Of a stretch of 64,000 bases of DNA, positions 1 to 8,385 are shown in pieces. Both the position numbers and the translations under genes were made by a program. Under the pieces are notes generated by a model. That model was not told where the DNA came from. It saw only the letters and a list, made by a program, of their open reading frames with translations, and did not search any database. Position 1 is the stretch's first letter, and each line of letters begins with the position of its first letter. The stretch spans positions 1-64,000 of the forward strand of contig JAKEFM010000158.1 in the NCBI GenBank assembly GCA_022616055.1, in the 5' to 3' direction. The DNA comes from Planctomycetota bacterium. Its GTDB lineage: Bacteria; Planctomycetota; UBA1135; JAKEFM01.

Positions 1-1
1 C

Positions 2-412
2 GCGCGCATCGTCTTCGACGCCTGGACCCGGCCCGAGCACGTGGGGCGCTGGTGGGCGCCCAAGTCGCGCGGGGTCTCCTTCGCCGTCTGCGAGGCGGAC
101 GTCCGCGTCGGCGGCCGGTACCGCTACGTGCTCAAGCGCGACACGGGCGAGGCGTTCGAGTTCTCGGGCACCTACCGGGAGATCTCCCCTCCCTCGCGCC
201 TCGTCTACACGCAGGCCTTCGGGCCGACGGAGGCCGGGGGCGCGGCGCTCGTCACGGTCACGTTCGACGAGCGGGAGGGGAGGACCCACATGGTGTCGCG
301 GGAATTCTATCCGTCGAAGGAGGCGCTCGACGGCGCCCTCGAGGTGGGGATGGAGGACGGCGCGCGCGAGTCGCTCGACCAGCTCGACGAGCTGCTCGCC
401 TCGCTCCGCTGA
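2..412 (+). CDS. SRPBCC / AHSA1-like domain protein (5' truncated by window edge)
   Basis: The reading frame is open to the left edge, so the N-terminus is missing; the ATG at 41 in the ORF track is internal. The visible part has the Activator of Hsp90 homolog 1-like (AHSA1/START) pattern: an early 'AWTRPEHVGRWWAP' helix followed by 'VRVGGRYRYVL', a beta strand ending in 'FSGTYREI', and a C-terminal helix with 'GMEDGARESLDQLDELL'. Such proteins form a helix-grip hydrophobic cavity; many are uncharacterised and often lie beside ArsR regulators. The regulator, if any, would be left of the window. It is followed 13 bp later by a DUF998 gene, so the two may be co-transcribed. The family call is firm; the ligand is unknown. 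Confidence 0.85.
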   Translation, partial: ARIVFDAWTRPEHVGRWWAPKSRGVSFAVCEADVRVGGRYRYVLKRDTGEAFEFSGTYREISPPSRLVYTQAFGPTEAGGAALVTVTFDEREGRTHMVSREFYPSKEALDGALEVGMEDGARESLDQLDELLASLR

Positions 413-425
413 GGGAGGGCGGGCC

Positions 426-1187
426 ATGGAACTCGGAACGACCCGACGCGCGACGCCGGCCCTCTCCGTGCCCGCGGCGCGCCTCGCGCTCGCGGCCGTC
501 GCGGCCTCGGTCGCCTTCCTCGGGAGCCTGCACCTCCTCAGCCCGGAGTTCGATCCCTCCTGGCGGGTGGTGAGCGAGTACGCCTACGGCAAGGACGGCT
601 GGGCGCTCCTCCTGATGTTCGCGTCCGGCGCACTCGGCTCCTGGGCTCTCGCCTTCGCGATCCGCTCGCAGGTCCCGACGAGGGGCGGACGGATCGGCCT
701 CGCCTTCCTCGTCGCGGCGGGCGTCGGCGGGGCGATGGGCGCCCTGTTCGACATCCACCATCCGCTCCACGGGCTCGCGGGGGGGATCGGGGTTCTTTCC
801 TTTCCCGTCGCCGCGGTCCTGATCAGCGCGAGCCTCGGCCGTGCCCCGGCGTGGGCGGCCGCGAGGAGGTCGCTCCTCTGGACCGCCCATTCGACCTGGG
901 CGACCGTCGTCCTCATGACCGCGACGTTCGCCCTGATGATCGGAACTCTCCCCAGCGAGACTCGCTCCGCCAAGCCCGGGACCGTCACCACCTTGCCCGC
1001 CGGCGTCATCGCGCTCGTGGGCTACGCGAACCGGCTCCTCCTCCTCAGCCAGTGCGCGTGGGCGGCGCTCGTCGCCTGGCGCGCGATCGCGCTCGGGAGG
1101 AGGGAGCGGGCGGCTCCCTCGCCGGCGATCGGGCCGAGTCATCGTTCGATGAAGAGTCGTGGCTCGCAGACGGGAGCGGCGGGCTGA
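426..1187 (+). CDS. DUF998 family integral membrane protein
   Basis: The 253-residue protein has about six or seven hydrophobic segments (for example around residues 15-35, 57-78, 90-112 and 115-140) and family-typical features: an early 'SPEFDPSWRVVSEYAYG' loop, a 'DIHHPLHGLAGGIG' loop between helices, and a final segment with 'YANRLLLLSQCAW'. DUF998 proteins are inner-membrane proteins of unknown activity. The gene sits between an SRPBCC gene and a DUF1801 gene with very short gaps (13 bp and 1 bp), suggesting one transcript. ATG at 426 follows the purine-rich 'gagggagggcgggcc'. The family is recognised; no function can be assigned. Confidence 0.85.
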   Translation: MELGTTRRATPALSVPAARLALAAVAASVAFLGSLHLLSPEFDPSWRVVSEYAYGKDGWALLLMFASGALGSWALAFAIRSQVPTRGGRIGLAFLVAAGVGGAMGALFDIHHPLHGLAGGIGVLSFPVAAVLISASLGRAPAWAAARRSLLWTAHSTWATVVLMTATFALMIGTLPSETRSAKPGTVTTLPAGVIALVGYANRLLLLSQCAWAALVAWRAIALGRRERAAPSPAIGPSHRSMKSRGSQTGAAG

Positions 1188-1188
1188 C

Positions 1189-1578
1189 ATGGGTCGCTTC
1201 GAGTCGGTGGGGGAGTACGTCGCCGCGCAGCCGCCGGCCGCGCGACGCGCCCTCGCTCTCGTACGGAGCGCCATCCGGAAAGCTCTCCCCAATGCCGTGG
1301 AACGGATCTCCTACCACGTGCCGACGCACGACGTCGGCGGCCAACGGGCGCTCTTCTTCGCCTGCTGGAAGCGGCACTACTCGCTCTATCCCGCGACCGC
1401 CCGGCTCCTCGCCGCGTTCGGGGACGACCTCGCGCCCTACGAGGTCGAGAAAGCGACGATCCGCTTCCCGCTCTCGGGGCCCGTGCCGACGAGATTGATC
1501 GAGCGCATCGCGAGGTTCCGGGCGAAGGAGGTCGCTTCCGCCGGACGGCGCGGTTCCTGGTACGCGCCTCGAAGGTGA
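1189..1578 (+). CDS. DUF1801 / YdhG-like small protein
   Basis: The product is about 129 residues when started at the ATG at 1189, one base after the DUF998 stop codon; the ORF track begins 30 bp earlier inside the upstream gene. DUF1801 traits are visible: 'YVAAQPPAARRALALVRSAI' at the N-terminus, 'ERISYHVPTH' and 'FFACWKRHYSLYP' in the middle, and 'IRFPLSGPVP' near the end. Members include the YdhG/Fra frataxin-like iron chaperones and proteins of unknown role. Tight coupling to the DUF998 gene suggests an operon. Biochemical function is not predictable from this sequence alone. Confidence 0.85.
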   Translation: MGRFESVGEYVAAQPPAARRALALVRSAIRKALPNAVERISYHVPTHDVGGQRALFFACWKRHYSLYPATARLLAAFGDDLAPYEVEKATIRFPLSGPVPTRLIERIARFRAKEVASAGRRGSWYAPRR

Positions 1579-1596
1579 CGCCCGGGGCCGCCGTCC

Positions 1597-2808
1597 CTAC
1601 GGCTTCCAGGCGAGCACCGCCTCGAGCGCCGGGTCGCGCCCGGCGAGCCAGTCGGCGATCCTCGTCGGCGCGGGGAGGTCGAGGGGCACGGACTCCGGAT
1701 CCCCGTCGACCATCCGGAAGTGCTTCGTCGAGTACTGGACGGTCAGCTTCGTGCTCGGAAGGGCGAAGGTCCGCACCTCGCCGTAGTGGTTCGGCCTCCC
1801 GCCGGTCGGGGACCCGGCGATCCGCGCATGGACCTGGGCGCGCAGCTCGAGCGCGTTCATGACGGCCGAGGAGAAGGTGTGGCGCCCGACGATCGCGAAG
1901 ACCGCCCCCTTCCCGCGGAGTCGCGCATCTTCCTTCAACCGCTCGAGGAGGGGCCGGAACTGGGCGGAGTTCCCCCCGCCGTTGTGGCGCAGGTCGACGA
2001 CGAAGCGTTCGAGGGGCTTCCCCTCGACCTCCTTCCAGATCTCCCCGACCAGCGCGCGGAACCCCTCGGGGTCGCGGCACGCGTTGTACTTGAGGTAGAG
2101 AGTCCGGGACTCCTCGAGGTAGCGGTACCAGAAGGCGTCCCGCGGCCTCTCCTCGCAGAGCGGGATCGGGCGCGCGACCCTCTCCCACCCTTCCCTCGGG
2201 ACCTCCCCCCTCGGCACCGACGCGATCCGGGCCGCCTCGGTCCCTCCTCCCGAGGCGACGGCGTACTCGACGGAGTCGACGCCCCGCGCGACCCCGATCG
2301 CCTCGAGCACCTCGGGGACGGCGAGGAACCCCGACGCCCCGTTGCGGAATCCCGGCTCGTTGTCGTGCGCGAGGACTCCCCGTAGCGCCTGCGCGACCTC
2401 CTCGAACGGCTTCCCCTCGATCGCCGCCAGACGCTTCCCGAGGAGCGCCTTCCCGTCGGCCCTCGCCGCCGCGACGACGACGCCGTCCTCCAGCCAGTCG
2501 AACGCGATCGGGCAGACCCGGGACTCCTCGGCCGGCCAGCCGACGGCGGTGTGCCCGTCCCCGAGCGAGGCGACGAGGCGCATCAGTCCGACGACGAACT
2601 CGCGGCGCTCGAGCCCGGGGAGCGCCTCGCGGAGGCGGCCGACCTCGGCCTCCCACTTTTCGCGGGGGAGGAGGGCGTGGAGGTCCTTGTGCCGCTTGGG
2701 GAGTTCCGTCGCGAGGAACTCGAGATCCGTGCGCCACCCTTCCTCCGGCCGGGAGGTCGGGGCCTGCGCGGCGAGGGCGAGGAGGGCGACCGGAAGGGCG
2801 GCGGCCAT
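1597..2808 (-). CDS. S41-like (C-terminal processing) peptidase, secreted
   Basis: The 403-residue protein begins with a hydrophobic signal-like segment (residues 1-15). The N-terminal helical part ends in 'ASLGDGHTAVGW', the usual S41 pre-PDZ motif. The C-terminal part carries the tail-specific protease core: 'FVVDLRHNGGGNS' and then 'GRHTFSSAVMNA', where the first Ser of 'SSAV' is the expected nucleophile. The later 'GSPTGGRPNHYGE' and 'STKHFR' segments also fit S41 enzymes. It probably cleaves peptides outside the cytoplasmic membrane. It is convergent with the DUF1801 gene (18 bp apart). No purine-rich ribosome site precedes the ATG. Confidence 0.9.
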   Translation of the reverse strand: MAAALPVALLALAAQAPTSRPEEGWRTDLEFLATELPKRHKDLHALLPREKWEAEVGRLREALPGLERREFVVGLMRLVASLGDGHTAVGWPAEESRVCPIAFDWLEDGVVVAAARADGKALLGKRLAAIEGKPFEEVAQALRGVLAHDNEPGFRNGASGFLAVPEVLEAIGVARGVDSVEYAVASGGGTEAARIASVPRGEVPREGWERVARPIPLCEERPRDAFWYRYLEESRTLYLKYNACRDPEGFRALVGEIWKEVEGKPLERFVVDLRHNGGGNSAQFRPLLERLKEDARLRGKGAVFAIVGRHTFSSAVMNALELRAQVHARIAGSPTGGRPNHYGEVRTFALPSTKLTVQYSTKHFRMVDGDPESVPLDLPAPTRIADWLAGRDPALEAVLAWKP

Positions 2809-2910
2809 CGGGGGAGGGATTCGTCGCGGAGGGAGGGTATGGACGAGCCCGCCCGGATCAACCCCGGGAGCCGACCTCGCGCAAGGCCGCCGCCGGGGGA
2901 CGGAGCCCGA

Positions 2911-3666
2911 CTACTGCCGGATCAGGGGGAACCGGTGGGGCGGGGCGAAGACGACTTCCCCGGGCGTCACGATGACGTTCCCGGCCTCGTTCTCCACCGT
3001 GACGAGCCCCTCGACCGCCACGACCTCGAGGATCGGCCAGGCGGAGAAGGCCAGCTCCTTGCCGAGGGCCCACTCCTTCGACTTGGCGTCCGCGTCCCGC
3101 TCGAAGGAATCCCTCGAGGGCCAGAGCCGCGCGACGTAGGCGGCGGGTCCCCGCGCCTGGATCCGGGTTCCCTCGACCTGGACGAGGGTGTCGCGATCGC
3201 GCTCGACCTCGACGCGGACGGGGCCCGCGAGGAGGCGCTCGGCGTCGAGGCGGTCGCGCCTCGGACCGGACGGACGGATGAGGAACCCGCCCGTCACCGC
3301 CGCGGCGAGCGCCAGGAGGAGGAGGGGGGCGCGCTTGGGGTTCGGGTGCGGCGGGCGGGGGACCGGGGCCGCGGCCGCGCCCGGCGAGGAGGAGACGTGC
3401 ACCGCGTCCGGGACGGCGACTTCGGCGTCGAAGAGGGCCTGGACCTTCGCCTTCAGGATCTGGGCGCGCTCCCAGAGGTGGGGCCATCGGTTCGCCTCGC
3501 GGTGCCCGACCGCGCGCAGGAGGGCCCGGACCTGGTGAAACTCGTCCTCCGCGGCGCGGCAGCCGGCGCAGGAGCCGAGGTGTTCCCGGACCGCCGGCTC
3601 CTCGGACGGCGCGAGGTCCCCGTGCATCATCGCGACGAGGGACGGCCGCGCCTCCTCGCACTTCAC
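2911..3666 (-). CDS. Anti-sigma factor, zf-HC2 zinc finger + TM + FecR-like domain (copy A)
   Basis: I start this gene at GTG 3666, which overlaps the sigma gene stop by four bases (GTGA), giving 251 residues. The N-terminus has the anti-sigma zinc-binding motif 'HLGSCAGC' (HxxxCxxC) about 30 residues in. One transmembrane helix ('APLLLLALAAAVTGGFLI') follows near residue 115. The periplasmic part resembles a FecR-like barrel ending in 'VTPGEVVFAPPHRFPL'. The zinc finger should bind the ECF sigma factor encoded just upstream and hold it at the membrane until a signal arrives. It is a close paralog of the 4406-5215 gene; stretches such as 'RGPAAYVARLW' and 'DLAPSEEPAVREHL' are identical. Confidence 0.87.
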   Translation of the reverse strand: MKCEEARPSLVAMMHGDLAPSEEPAVREHLGSCAGCRAAEDEFHQVRALLRAVGHREANRWPHLWERAQILKAKVQALFDAEVAVPDAVHVSSSPGAAAAPVPRPPHPNPKRAPLLLLALAAAVTGGFLIRPSGPRRDRLDAERLLAGPVRVEVERDRDTLVQVEGTRIQARGPAAYVARLWPSRDSFERDADAKSKEWALGKELAFSAWPILEVVAVEGLVTVENEAGNVIVTPGEVVFAPPHRFPLIRQ

Positions 3667-4223
3667 CGCAGGGTGCCCCTCATCAGCCCGGTCAGGCGCG
3701 GGCGGAGGATCTCGAGCGCCCGGTTCCTGCGGTCCGCGAGGGTGCCCCGCGAGAGCCCGACCTCGCGGGCGAGGGCCGAGAGCCTCTCGCGTCCCATCTC
3801 CGCGCGCTCGACGACCACGCGCAGGTCGGGAGGCAGGGCCTCGACCTCCTGCCGGACGAACTCGTCGACGTCGTCGACCCAGCACGACTCCCCCCACCCG
3901 TCGGCGGGGCCCCCCTCGCGGAGCGCTTCGGCGCCAGCCGCGCGGTCCGGCGGGGCGGAGGCCGCCGCCCGCTCCTCGTCCCGCTCGCGGCGCCGGAGGC
4001 GGCGTTCGCACTCCGCTTCGAGGGCCTGGAACGCCCAGGTCTGGATGCGGCCCGGGTCGTGGACGGACTCGAGAGAGCGGATCGCCTGGCGCGCCGTCTC
4101 GCGGACCGCCTCCTCCGCCTCCTCGAGGCGGCGGAGGATCTTCCAGGCGCGGCCGAGCAGCGCCTCGCACTCCTCGAGGAAGAAACGGGCGAGCGCCAAC
4201 TTCGTGCTCACCGTGAGGGTCAT
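3663..4223 (-). CDS. ECF-type RNA polymerase sigma factor
   Basis: The ATG at 4223 gives a 186-residue protein, a usual ECF length. Region 2 corresponds to roughly residues 12-80, with helices rich in Glu and Arg including 'RIQTWAFQALEAECERRLRR'. Region 4 (residues about 118-178) has 'EALPPDLRVVVERAEMG', followed by the helix-turn-helix 'LSALAREVGLSRGTLADRR'. The linker is long and acidic. It directs RNA polymerase to a dedicated promoter set. The downstream anti-sigma gene overlaps it by GTGA, indicating translational coupling and a fixed ratio. A second anti-sigma gene lies 182 bp upstream on the same strand. Region 2 is divergent, so the ECF subgroup is uncertain. Confidence 0.85.
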   Translation of the reverse strand: MTLTVSTKLALARFFLEECEALLGRAWKILRRLEEAEEAVRETARQAIRSLESVHDPGRIQTWAFQALEAECERRLRRRERDEERAAASAPPDRAAGAEALREGGPADGWGESCWVDDVDEFVRQEVEALPPDLRVVVERAEMGRERLSALAREVGLSRGTLADRRNRALEILRPRLTGLMRGTLR

Positions 4224-4405
4224 GGCCGCGAGGGTCAGGGTCTTCGTCCCTCGGACGGGGCCGTTCGAGGAGTAGCTCCATCCGCGCCCGGTTCGAGGCC
4301 CATCGGGGACCGATCGGCCGTCCCGGGGAGGGCGGAGACCGGAGGGGGGGGGTACCGCCGGGGTGACTCCCCGGCGGCGTCCGTCCCCAGGGCGTCCGAG
4401 GCCGA

Positions 4406-5215
4406 TCAGCGCCACTCCCGGAGGAGTGGGAACCGGTTCGGCGTGACGAAGACGACCTCCCCCGGGCCCGCGGCGAGGGTCCGCCCCTCGTGCTGGACGG
4501 TGACCAGACCCGAGACCGCCGCGACCTCGAGGATCGGCCAGCCGGCGAGGACCAGCCCCGTCTGGGAGGCCCACGCCCTCGTCTTCAGATCCGCGCCCGA
4601 CTCGAAGGACTCCCAGGAGACCCAGAGCCGCGCGACGTAGGCGGCGGGCCCGCGCGCCTCGATCCGGGAGCCCTCGACCTCGAGGACGGAGAGGCGTTCC
4701 GGCTCGACCTCGATCCGGACGGGACCGGCGAGGAGCCGATCCGGGTCTGGCAACTCCACGACCCGGACGGGGCCGGCGAGGCGGCGATCCCGGCCGGGGA
4801 CCGCCTCGCGCCGGCCGGAGGGACGAAGCGGAAACGCGATGAACGCCACGACGGCGAGACCTGCGGTGAGCCCGAGCAGGCGCCTGAGGCGCGCGCCCGC
4901 CCGCGGAGGCGAGGGGACGAGGGTGGCCGGCGCGGCGGGGGGGGCGGGGGCGGGGTCCGGGCCCGAGGCCCTGCCTTCGAGGAGGGCCTGAAGCACCACC
5001 CGGAGGATCCCCGCGGGCTCCGGCGGGCGAACTTCCCCGTCCGCGTCGCGCCGCCCGGCGGAGCGGAGGAGGGCCCGCACCTTTCCGTAGTCGGCTTCCG
5101 CGGCGCGGCAATCGGCGCAGGAGGCGAGGTGCTCCCGGACCGCCGGTTCCTCGGAGGGGGCCAGGTCCCCGTGGGCCATCCCGACTAGGAGCGGCCTCGC
5201 GTCTTCGCAGTTCAT
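4406..5215 (-). CDS. Anti-sigma factor, zf-HC2 + TM + FecR-like domain (copy B)
   Basis: The ATG at 5215 has a good ribosome site (AGGAGGGAGACCCGGCG). The 269-residue product repeats the architecture of copy A: zinc finger 'HLASCADC', Pro/Ala-rich linker, one membrane helix ('LLGLTAGLAVVAFIAF') and a FecR-like outer domain ending 'AAGPGEVVFVTPNRFPLL'. It contains two copies of 'RLLAGPVR'-like sequence, at one of which copy A aligns. DNA identity with copy A is high over short stretches, for example 'agccgcgcgacgtaggcggcgg', so this is a fairly recent duplication. No sigma gene lies upstream of it; it either shares the downstream sigma factor or lost its own partner. Confidence 0.86.
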   Translation of the reverse strand: MNCEDARPLLVGMAHGDLAPSEEPAVREHLASCADCRAAEADYGKVRALLRSAGRRDADGEVRPPEPAGILRVVLQALLEGRASGPDPAPAPPAAPATLVPSPPRAGARLRRLLGLTAGLAVVAFIAFPLRPSGRREAVPGRDRRLAGPVRVVELPDPDRLLAGPVRIEVEPERLSVLEVEGSRIEARGPAAYVARLWVSWESFESGADLKTRAWASQTGLVLAGWPILEVAAVSGLVTVQHEGRTLAAGPGEVVFVTPNRFPLLREWR

Positions 5216-5561
5216 CGCCGGGTCTCCCTCCTCGTCATCGGCGTGTGGGCGGTGGCGGCGGGGGCACATATCGGGTTTCCGCCCGGGGGACGTTTGCGGC
5301 GGGGGGGACCGGGGGAAAGGGGGGGGCTGGGGGAAGGCGGCGAAGGGGCCGGTCGGACGGCCCCTCCTCGCCTGACGGAGGGTCGATGGCCCCGGCGGCC
5401 TCCGATGAACGGAGGGAGGCCGCCAGGCGGATCGACGACGGTTCGCGCGCGGGCGGGTCCGGCGGCGCGGCCCGTCAGATCTGCCGGCACTCCTCGAAGC
5501 AGGTTCCGTAACGCGCAATTTCAGGTGCACATCAGGCGGTCGCGCGGGTCCCGCCGGTCGA
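5216..5561. other. Intergenic region with five long G tracts (G-quadruplex-prone) at 5285-5333
   Basis: No credible gene was found in this 346 bp gap between the patatin gene and anti-sigma copy B. On the + strand it holds five runs of 5 to 8 consecutive G within about 50 bp (5285-5289, 5301-5307, 5311-5315, 5319-5326, 5329-5333). The region is the upstream leader of the minus-strand anti-sigma gene, so the G-rich strand is the template strand there. Short ORFs listed in this gap are low-complexity translations of the G tracts. Confidence 0.6.
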
Positions 5562-6515
5562 TCAGCTCGAGGCGAGGCCCAGGGCCTGCTCGATCGCGGG
5601 CCACTCCTCCCTGGCTTGGTCCCGGCCCTGCTTGAGGGCGGCCTTGATGTGGTCCGGGTCGAAGTCGAGGGTGTCGATCACGAGCTTCTTCGGGGCGAGG
5701 GTGTACGTCGGGATCACGGAGTACTCGCGGAGGAACTCGCGCAGGGGCGCGAGGGCCTGGAGGGCGGCGGCGTCGCCCAGCCCGCGGATCGTCGTCTCGG
5801 CCTGGTCGAGCGCCCGGAGGAGCCCGTTCACCCACCGGGCCTCCTCCAGATCGTTGTGGAGGACCTCGTCCGACATGATGTCGATCGCCCGCATCCCGAT
5901 CTTCACCAGGTTCGGGAACGGCTTCGCCGTCGGTTTCATCTTCAGCGGCGAGGCGAGGATCACGAGGCACGCGTCGGGCCGCTCGTCGATGACCCCACCG
6001 AGAGGCGTCACGTCCCGCACTCCGCCGTCGACGAACTGCTCCCCGAGTTTCTCGACGGGCTCGAAGAAGGCCGGGATCGCGGTGCTCGCCAGGATCCAGT
6101 CCTTGAGGCTCCCGCTCGTCTCCGTGACCAGCCGGTACTCGCCGGTCCGGAGGGAGGCGACGCCGATCCGCAGCTTCCGCCCGCTCGCCAGGATCCGCTC
6201 GGGCTTGACGTGCTTGCGGATCTTCTCCTCGAGCGGCTCGTTGCCGTAGACGCTGTCCGCGCCGAAGAGGCCGCCGAGGAGCCCTCCGATCCGCTCCGTG
6301 AAGATGTCGTCCGGCGACTCGATCCCCTTCCAGACCTCGAGGAGCTTGCCGACGTCCCCCTGGGCGACCATCACCGCCTGGAGCGCGCCCGTCGAGACCC
6401 CTCCGACGATCCGGAAGTCGACGCCCTTCTCGTTGACGAGGAAGTCGAGCGCGCCGACCTGGAAGGCCCCCTTCGCTCCTCCGCCGCTCAGCGCGAGACC
6501 GAGTTGTCCAGCCAT
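5562..6515 (-). CDS. Patatin-like phospholipase (lipid acyl hydrolase)
   Basis: I use ATG 6515, spaced 9 nt from AGGAGG; the ORF track's GTG at 6524 overlaps that ribosome site. The 317-residue protein has all patatin elements: the oxyanion loop 'GGGAKG' at residues 11-16, the nucleophile elbow 'GVSTGA' with Ser41, and the catalytic Asp in 'FVDGGVRD' (Asp163). No signal peptide or transmembrane segment is seen, so it is probably cytoplasmic or exported by another route. It would hydrolyse acyl ester bonds of phospholipids or related esters by a Ser-Asp dyad. It is divergent from the papain-like protease gene. No nucleotidyltransferase or other defence gene is adjacent. Confidence 0.92.
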   Translation of the reverse strand: MAGQLGLALSGGGAKGAFQVGALDFLVNEKGVDFRIVGGVSTGALQAVMVAQGDVGKLLEVWKGIESPDDIFTERIGGLLGGLFGADSVYGNEPLEEKIRKHVKPERILASGRKLRIGVASLRTGEYRLVTETSGSLKDWILASTAIPAFFEPVEKLGEQFVDGGVRDVTPLGGVIDERPDACLVILASPLKMKPTAKPFPNLVKIGMRAIDIMSDEVLHNDLEEARWVNGLLRALDQAETTIRGLGDAAALQALAPLREFLREYSVIPTYTLAPKKLVIDTLDFDPDHIKAALKQGRDQAREEWPAIEQALGLASS

Positions 6516-6735
6516 GCCTGGCACCCTCCTGGGTTCTTGGTCGAAGGAGCGAGCCTACCCGGGGCGAACCGGCGACCGGACGCCCAGCTCTCCTTGAACG
6601 CAGCAGGGCTCGGGAGGCGACAGGGTCCCGCGAGGGCCCGGCGACCCGCCCGCTCGAGGAGGTCCGTCCCGGATCCGGCGTTCTTGCGTTCTAGGGAGGT
6701 GGAGACTTTCGCCAACCAAGAACGGAGAGAGATCC

Positions 6736-7689
6736 ATGGACCGATCTGGACTGGGTGGCATGGGCTGGGAGCGTGACCTTCCCGACTTCCGCGACTACAC
6801 GGCCGCCGCCGAGCCGGTGAAGGCGATCCTCGCGAAGTCCCGCCGCCTGAGCGCGACGGTCGGGGCGGCCCTGCCTCCCTCCGTCGACCTGAGGCCGTGG
6901 TGCTCGCCGATCGAGGACCAGGGGAGCCTCGGGTCCTGCACGGCGAACGCCGGGGTCGCCCTGCTGGAGTACTTCGAGCGGCGCGCCTTCGGATCCCACC
7001 TCGACGCCTCGCGGCTCTTCCTCTACAAGGTCACCCGCAACCTCCTCGGCTGGACGGGGGACCAGAGGGCGTACCTCCGGGACACGATGAAGGCGATGGT
7101 CCTCCTCGGGGTCCCCCCGGAGGAGTACTTCCCCTACGACGTCGCCAGGTTCGACGACGAGCCCTCCGCCTTCTGCTACTCCCTCGGGCAGAGCTACCAG
7201 TCCGTCCGCTACTACCGGCACGATCCGCCGGGAACGGCGCCGGCGGCTCTCCTGACCTCCGTGAAGCGCTACCTCGCCGCGCAGCTCCCCTCGATGTTCG
7301 GCTTCACGGTCTACCGCTCGATGCCCCGACCGGGCGACGGGAGAAGCGAGATCCCCTTCCCCACCTCGACCGACCAGGCCCTCGGCGGCCACGCCATCGT
7401 CGCGGTCGGCTACGACGACGCGAAGAGGATCGGGGACCGGGCCGGGGCGCTCCTCATCCGGAACTCGTGGGGCGCCTCCTGGGGCGCGTCGGGCTACGGC
7501 TGGCTCCCCTACGCGTACGTGGAGTGGGGCCTCGCGGTCGACTTCTGGTCGCTCATCCGGTCGGAGTACGTCAACACCGGGCTCTTCGGGCTCGGGGACG
7601 AGTCGACGGGAGCGGACGTCCTCTCCGCCGCCCCGAAGCCGGAAGCTGCAGCCCCGCAACCGGCGCGCGGCCGCAGGGTGAAGGTGTGA
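6736..7689 (+). CDS. C1 family (papain-like) cysteine peptidase
   Basis: The 317-residue protein has the full papain catalytic set: oxyanion Gln62 and nucleophile Cys68 in 'DQGSLGSCTANA', His219 in 'ALGGHAIVAVGYDD', and Asn243 in 'IRNSWGASWG'. The mature-domain start 'LPPSVDLRPWC' is near residue 47, preceded by only a short pro-like segment. There is no obvious signal peptide, unlike eukaryotic cathepsins but common in bacterial C1 members. After the active-site Asn the chain continues about 70 residues into a Pro/Ala-rich tail. ATG 6736 is preceded by 'cggagagagatcc'. It probably cleaves peptides; substrate and location are unknown. Confidence 0.92.
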   Translation: MDRSGLGGMGWERDLPDFRDYTAAAEPVKAILAKSRRLSATVGAALPPSVDLRPWCSPIEDQGSLGSCTANAGVALLEYFERRAFGSHLDASRLFLYKVTRNLLGWTGDQRAYLRDTMKAMVLLGVPPEEYFPYDVARFDDEPSAFCYSLGQSYQSVRYYRHDPPGTAPAALLTSVKRYLAAQLPSMFGFTVYRSMPRPGDGRSEIPFPTSTDQALGGHAIVAVGYDDAKRIGDRAGALLIRNSWGASWGASGYGWLPYAYVEWGLAVDFWSLIRSEYVNTGLFGLGDESTGADVLSAAPKPEAAAPQPARGRRVKV

Positions 7690-7731
7690 CGCCGACGGCC
7701 GTCGGCGCCTGGCTCCTCCTCCTTCGGAGGA
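7690..7731 (+). terminator. Two short hairpins after the C1 peptidase gene
   Basis: A perfect 18-base palindrome (CGCCGACGGCCGTCGGCG, 7690-7707) starts next to the stop codon, followed by a second hairpin TCCTCC-TTC-GGAGGA. There is no T run, so if they terminate transcription it is by a weak or factor-assisted mechanism. Confidence 0.35.
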
Positions 7732-7920
7732 TTCGATCGCCAGAACACGGGTCTCGAAGCCCCGCGCGTCTGGAGTCCGGTCCGCGGAAGTCTGCGGACC
7801 CGGCATTCCGGCGGAAGTCGTGACGCGGGACGGACGCTGCATCGATGGACCCTGATCCCGGGCGTCGTCGTGCAGGTATAGTCGGACGCGCGACCGACGC
7901 CGCCTTCACGGAGAAACGCG

Positions 7921-8385
7921 ATGGAGATGCCGAAGCCCACTGCCGGACACAAGAAACTCGAGGCTCTCGCGGGGAACTGGACCGGGGAGGAGAAGATGTT
8001 CCCTTCGCCCTGGGAGCCGAAGGGCGGCGTGGCGACCGCCACGATCTCGGCTGAGGTCGCCTGCGACGGGTTCTGGGTGGTCGAGGACTACGCGCAGCGG
8101 CGCGGCCCGGTCGTCACCTTCCGCGGCCACGGGGTGCTCGGATACGAGCCGAAGACGGATGAGGTCGTGCTCCACTGGTTCGACTCCATGGGGATGGGGC
8201 CGGACCTCTTCCGCGGGAAGTTTGAGGGCCCCTCGCTCACGCTCACCTGCAAGAACCCGATGGGGACCCACCGGCTCACCTACGACCTTCGCGAGGCGGG
8301 GACGATCCGCTCGAAGATGGAGTCCTCGCAGGACGGGAAGACCTGGGCCCCGATGTTCGAGGGCGTCTACCACAAGAAGGGCTGA
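7921..8385 (+). CDS. DUF1579 family protein
   Basis: The 154-residue product matches the DUF1579 pattern of a small lipocalin-like beta barrel: 'LEALAGNWTGEEKM' near residue 14, 'DGFWVVEDYAQ' near 55, 'GHGVLGYEP' near 75 and 'EVVLHWFDSMG' near 85. It lacks a signal peptide and so should be cytoplasmic, unlike the second DUF1579 gene at 46766. ATG 7921 follows 'acggagaaacgcg'. A possible -10 element 'tatagt' is at 7877-7882. The domain family has no established activity. Confidence 0.9.
   Translation: MEMPKPTAGHKKLEALAGNWTGEEKMFPSPWEPKGGVATATISAEVACDGFWVVEDYAQRRGPVVTFRGHGVLGYEPKTDEVVLHWFDSMGMGPDLFRGKFEGPSLTLTCKNPMGTHRLTYDLREAGTIRSKMESSQDGKTWAPMFEGVYHKKG

Noticed and set aside
5562-6515. Patatin gene as part of an anti-phage (CBASS-like) system
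   Set aside because: No nucleotidyltransferase, sensor or other defence gene is next to it; neighbours are an anti-sigma gene and a protease.
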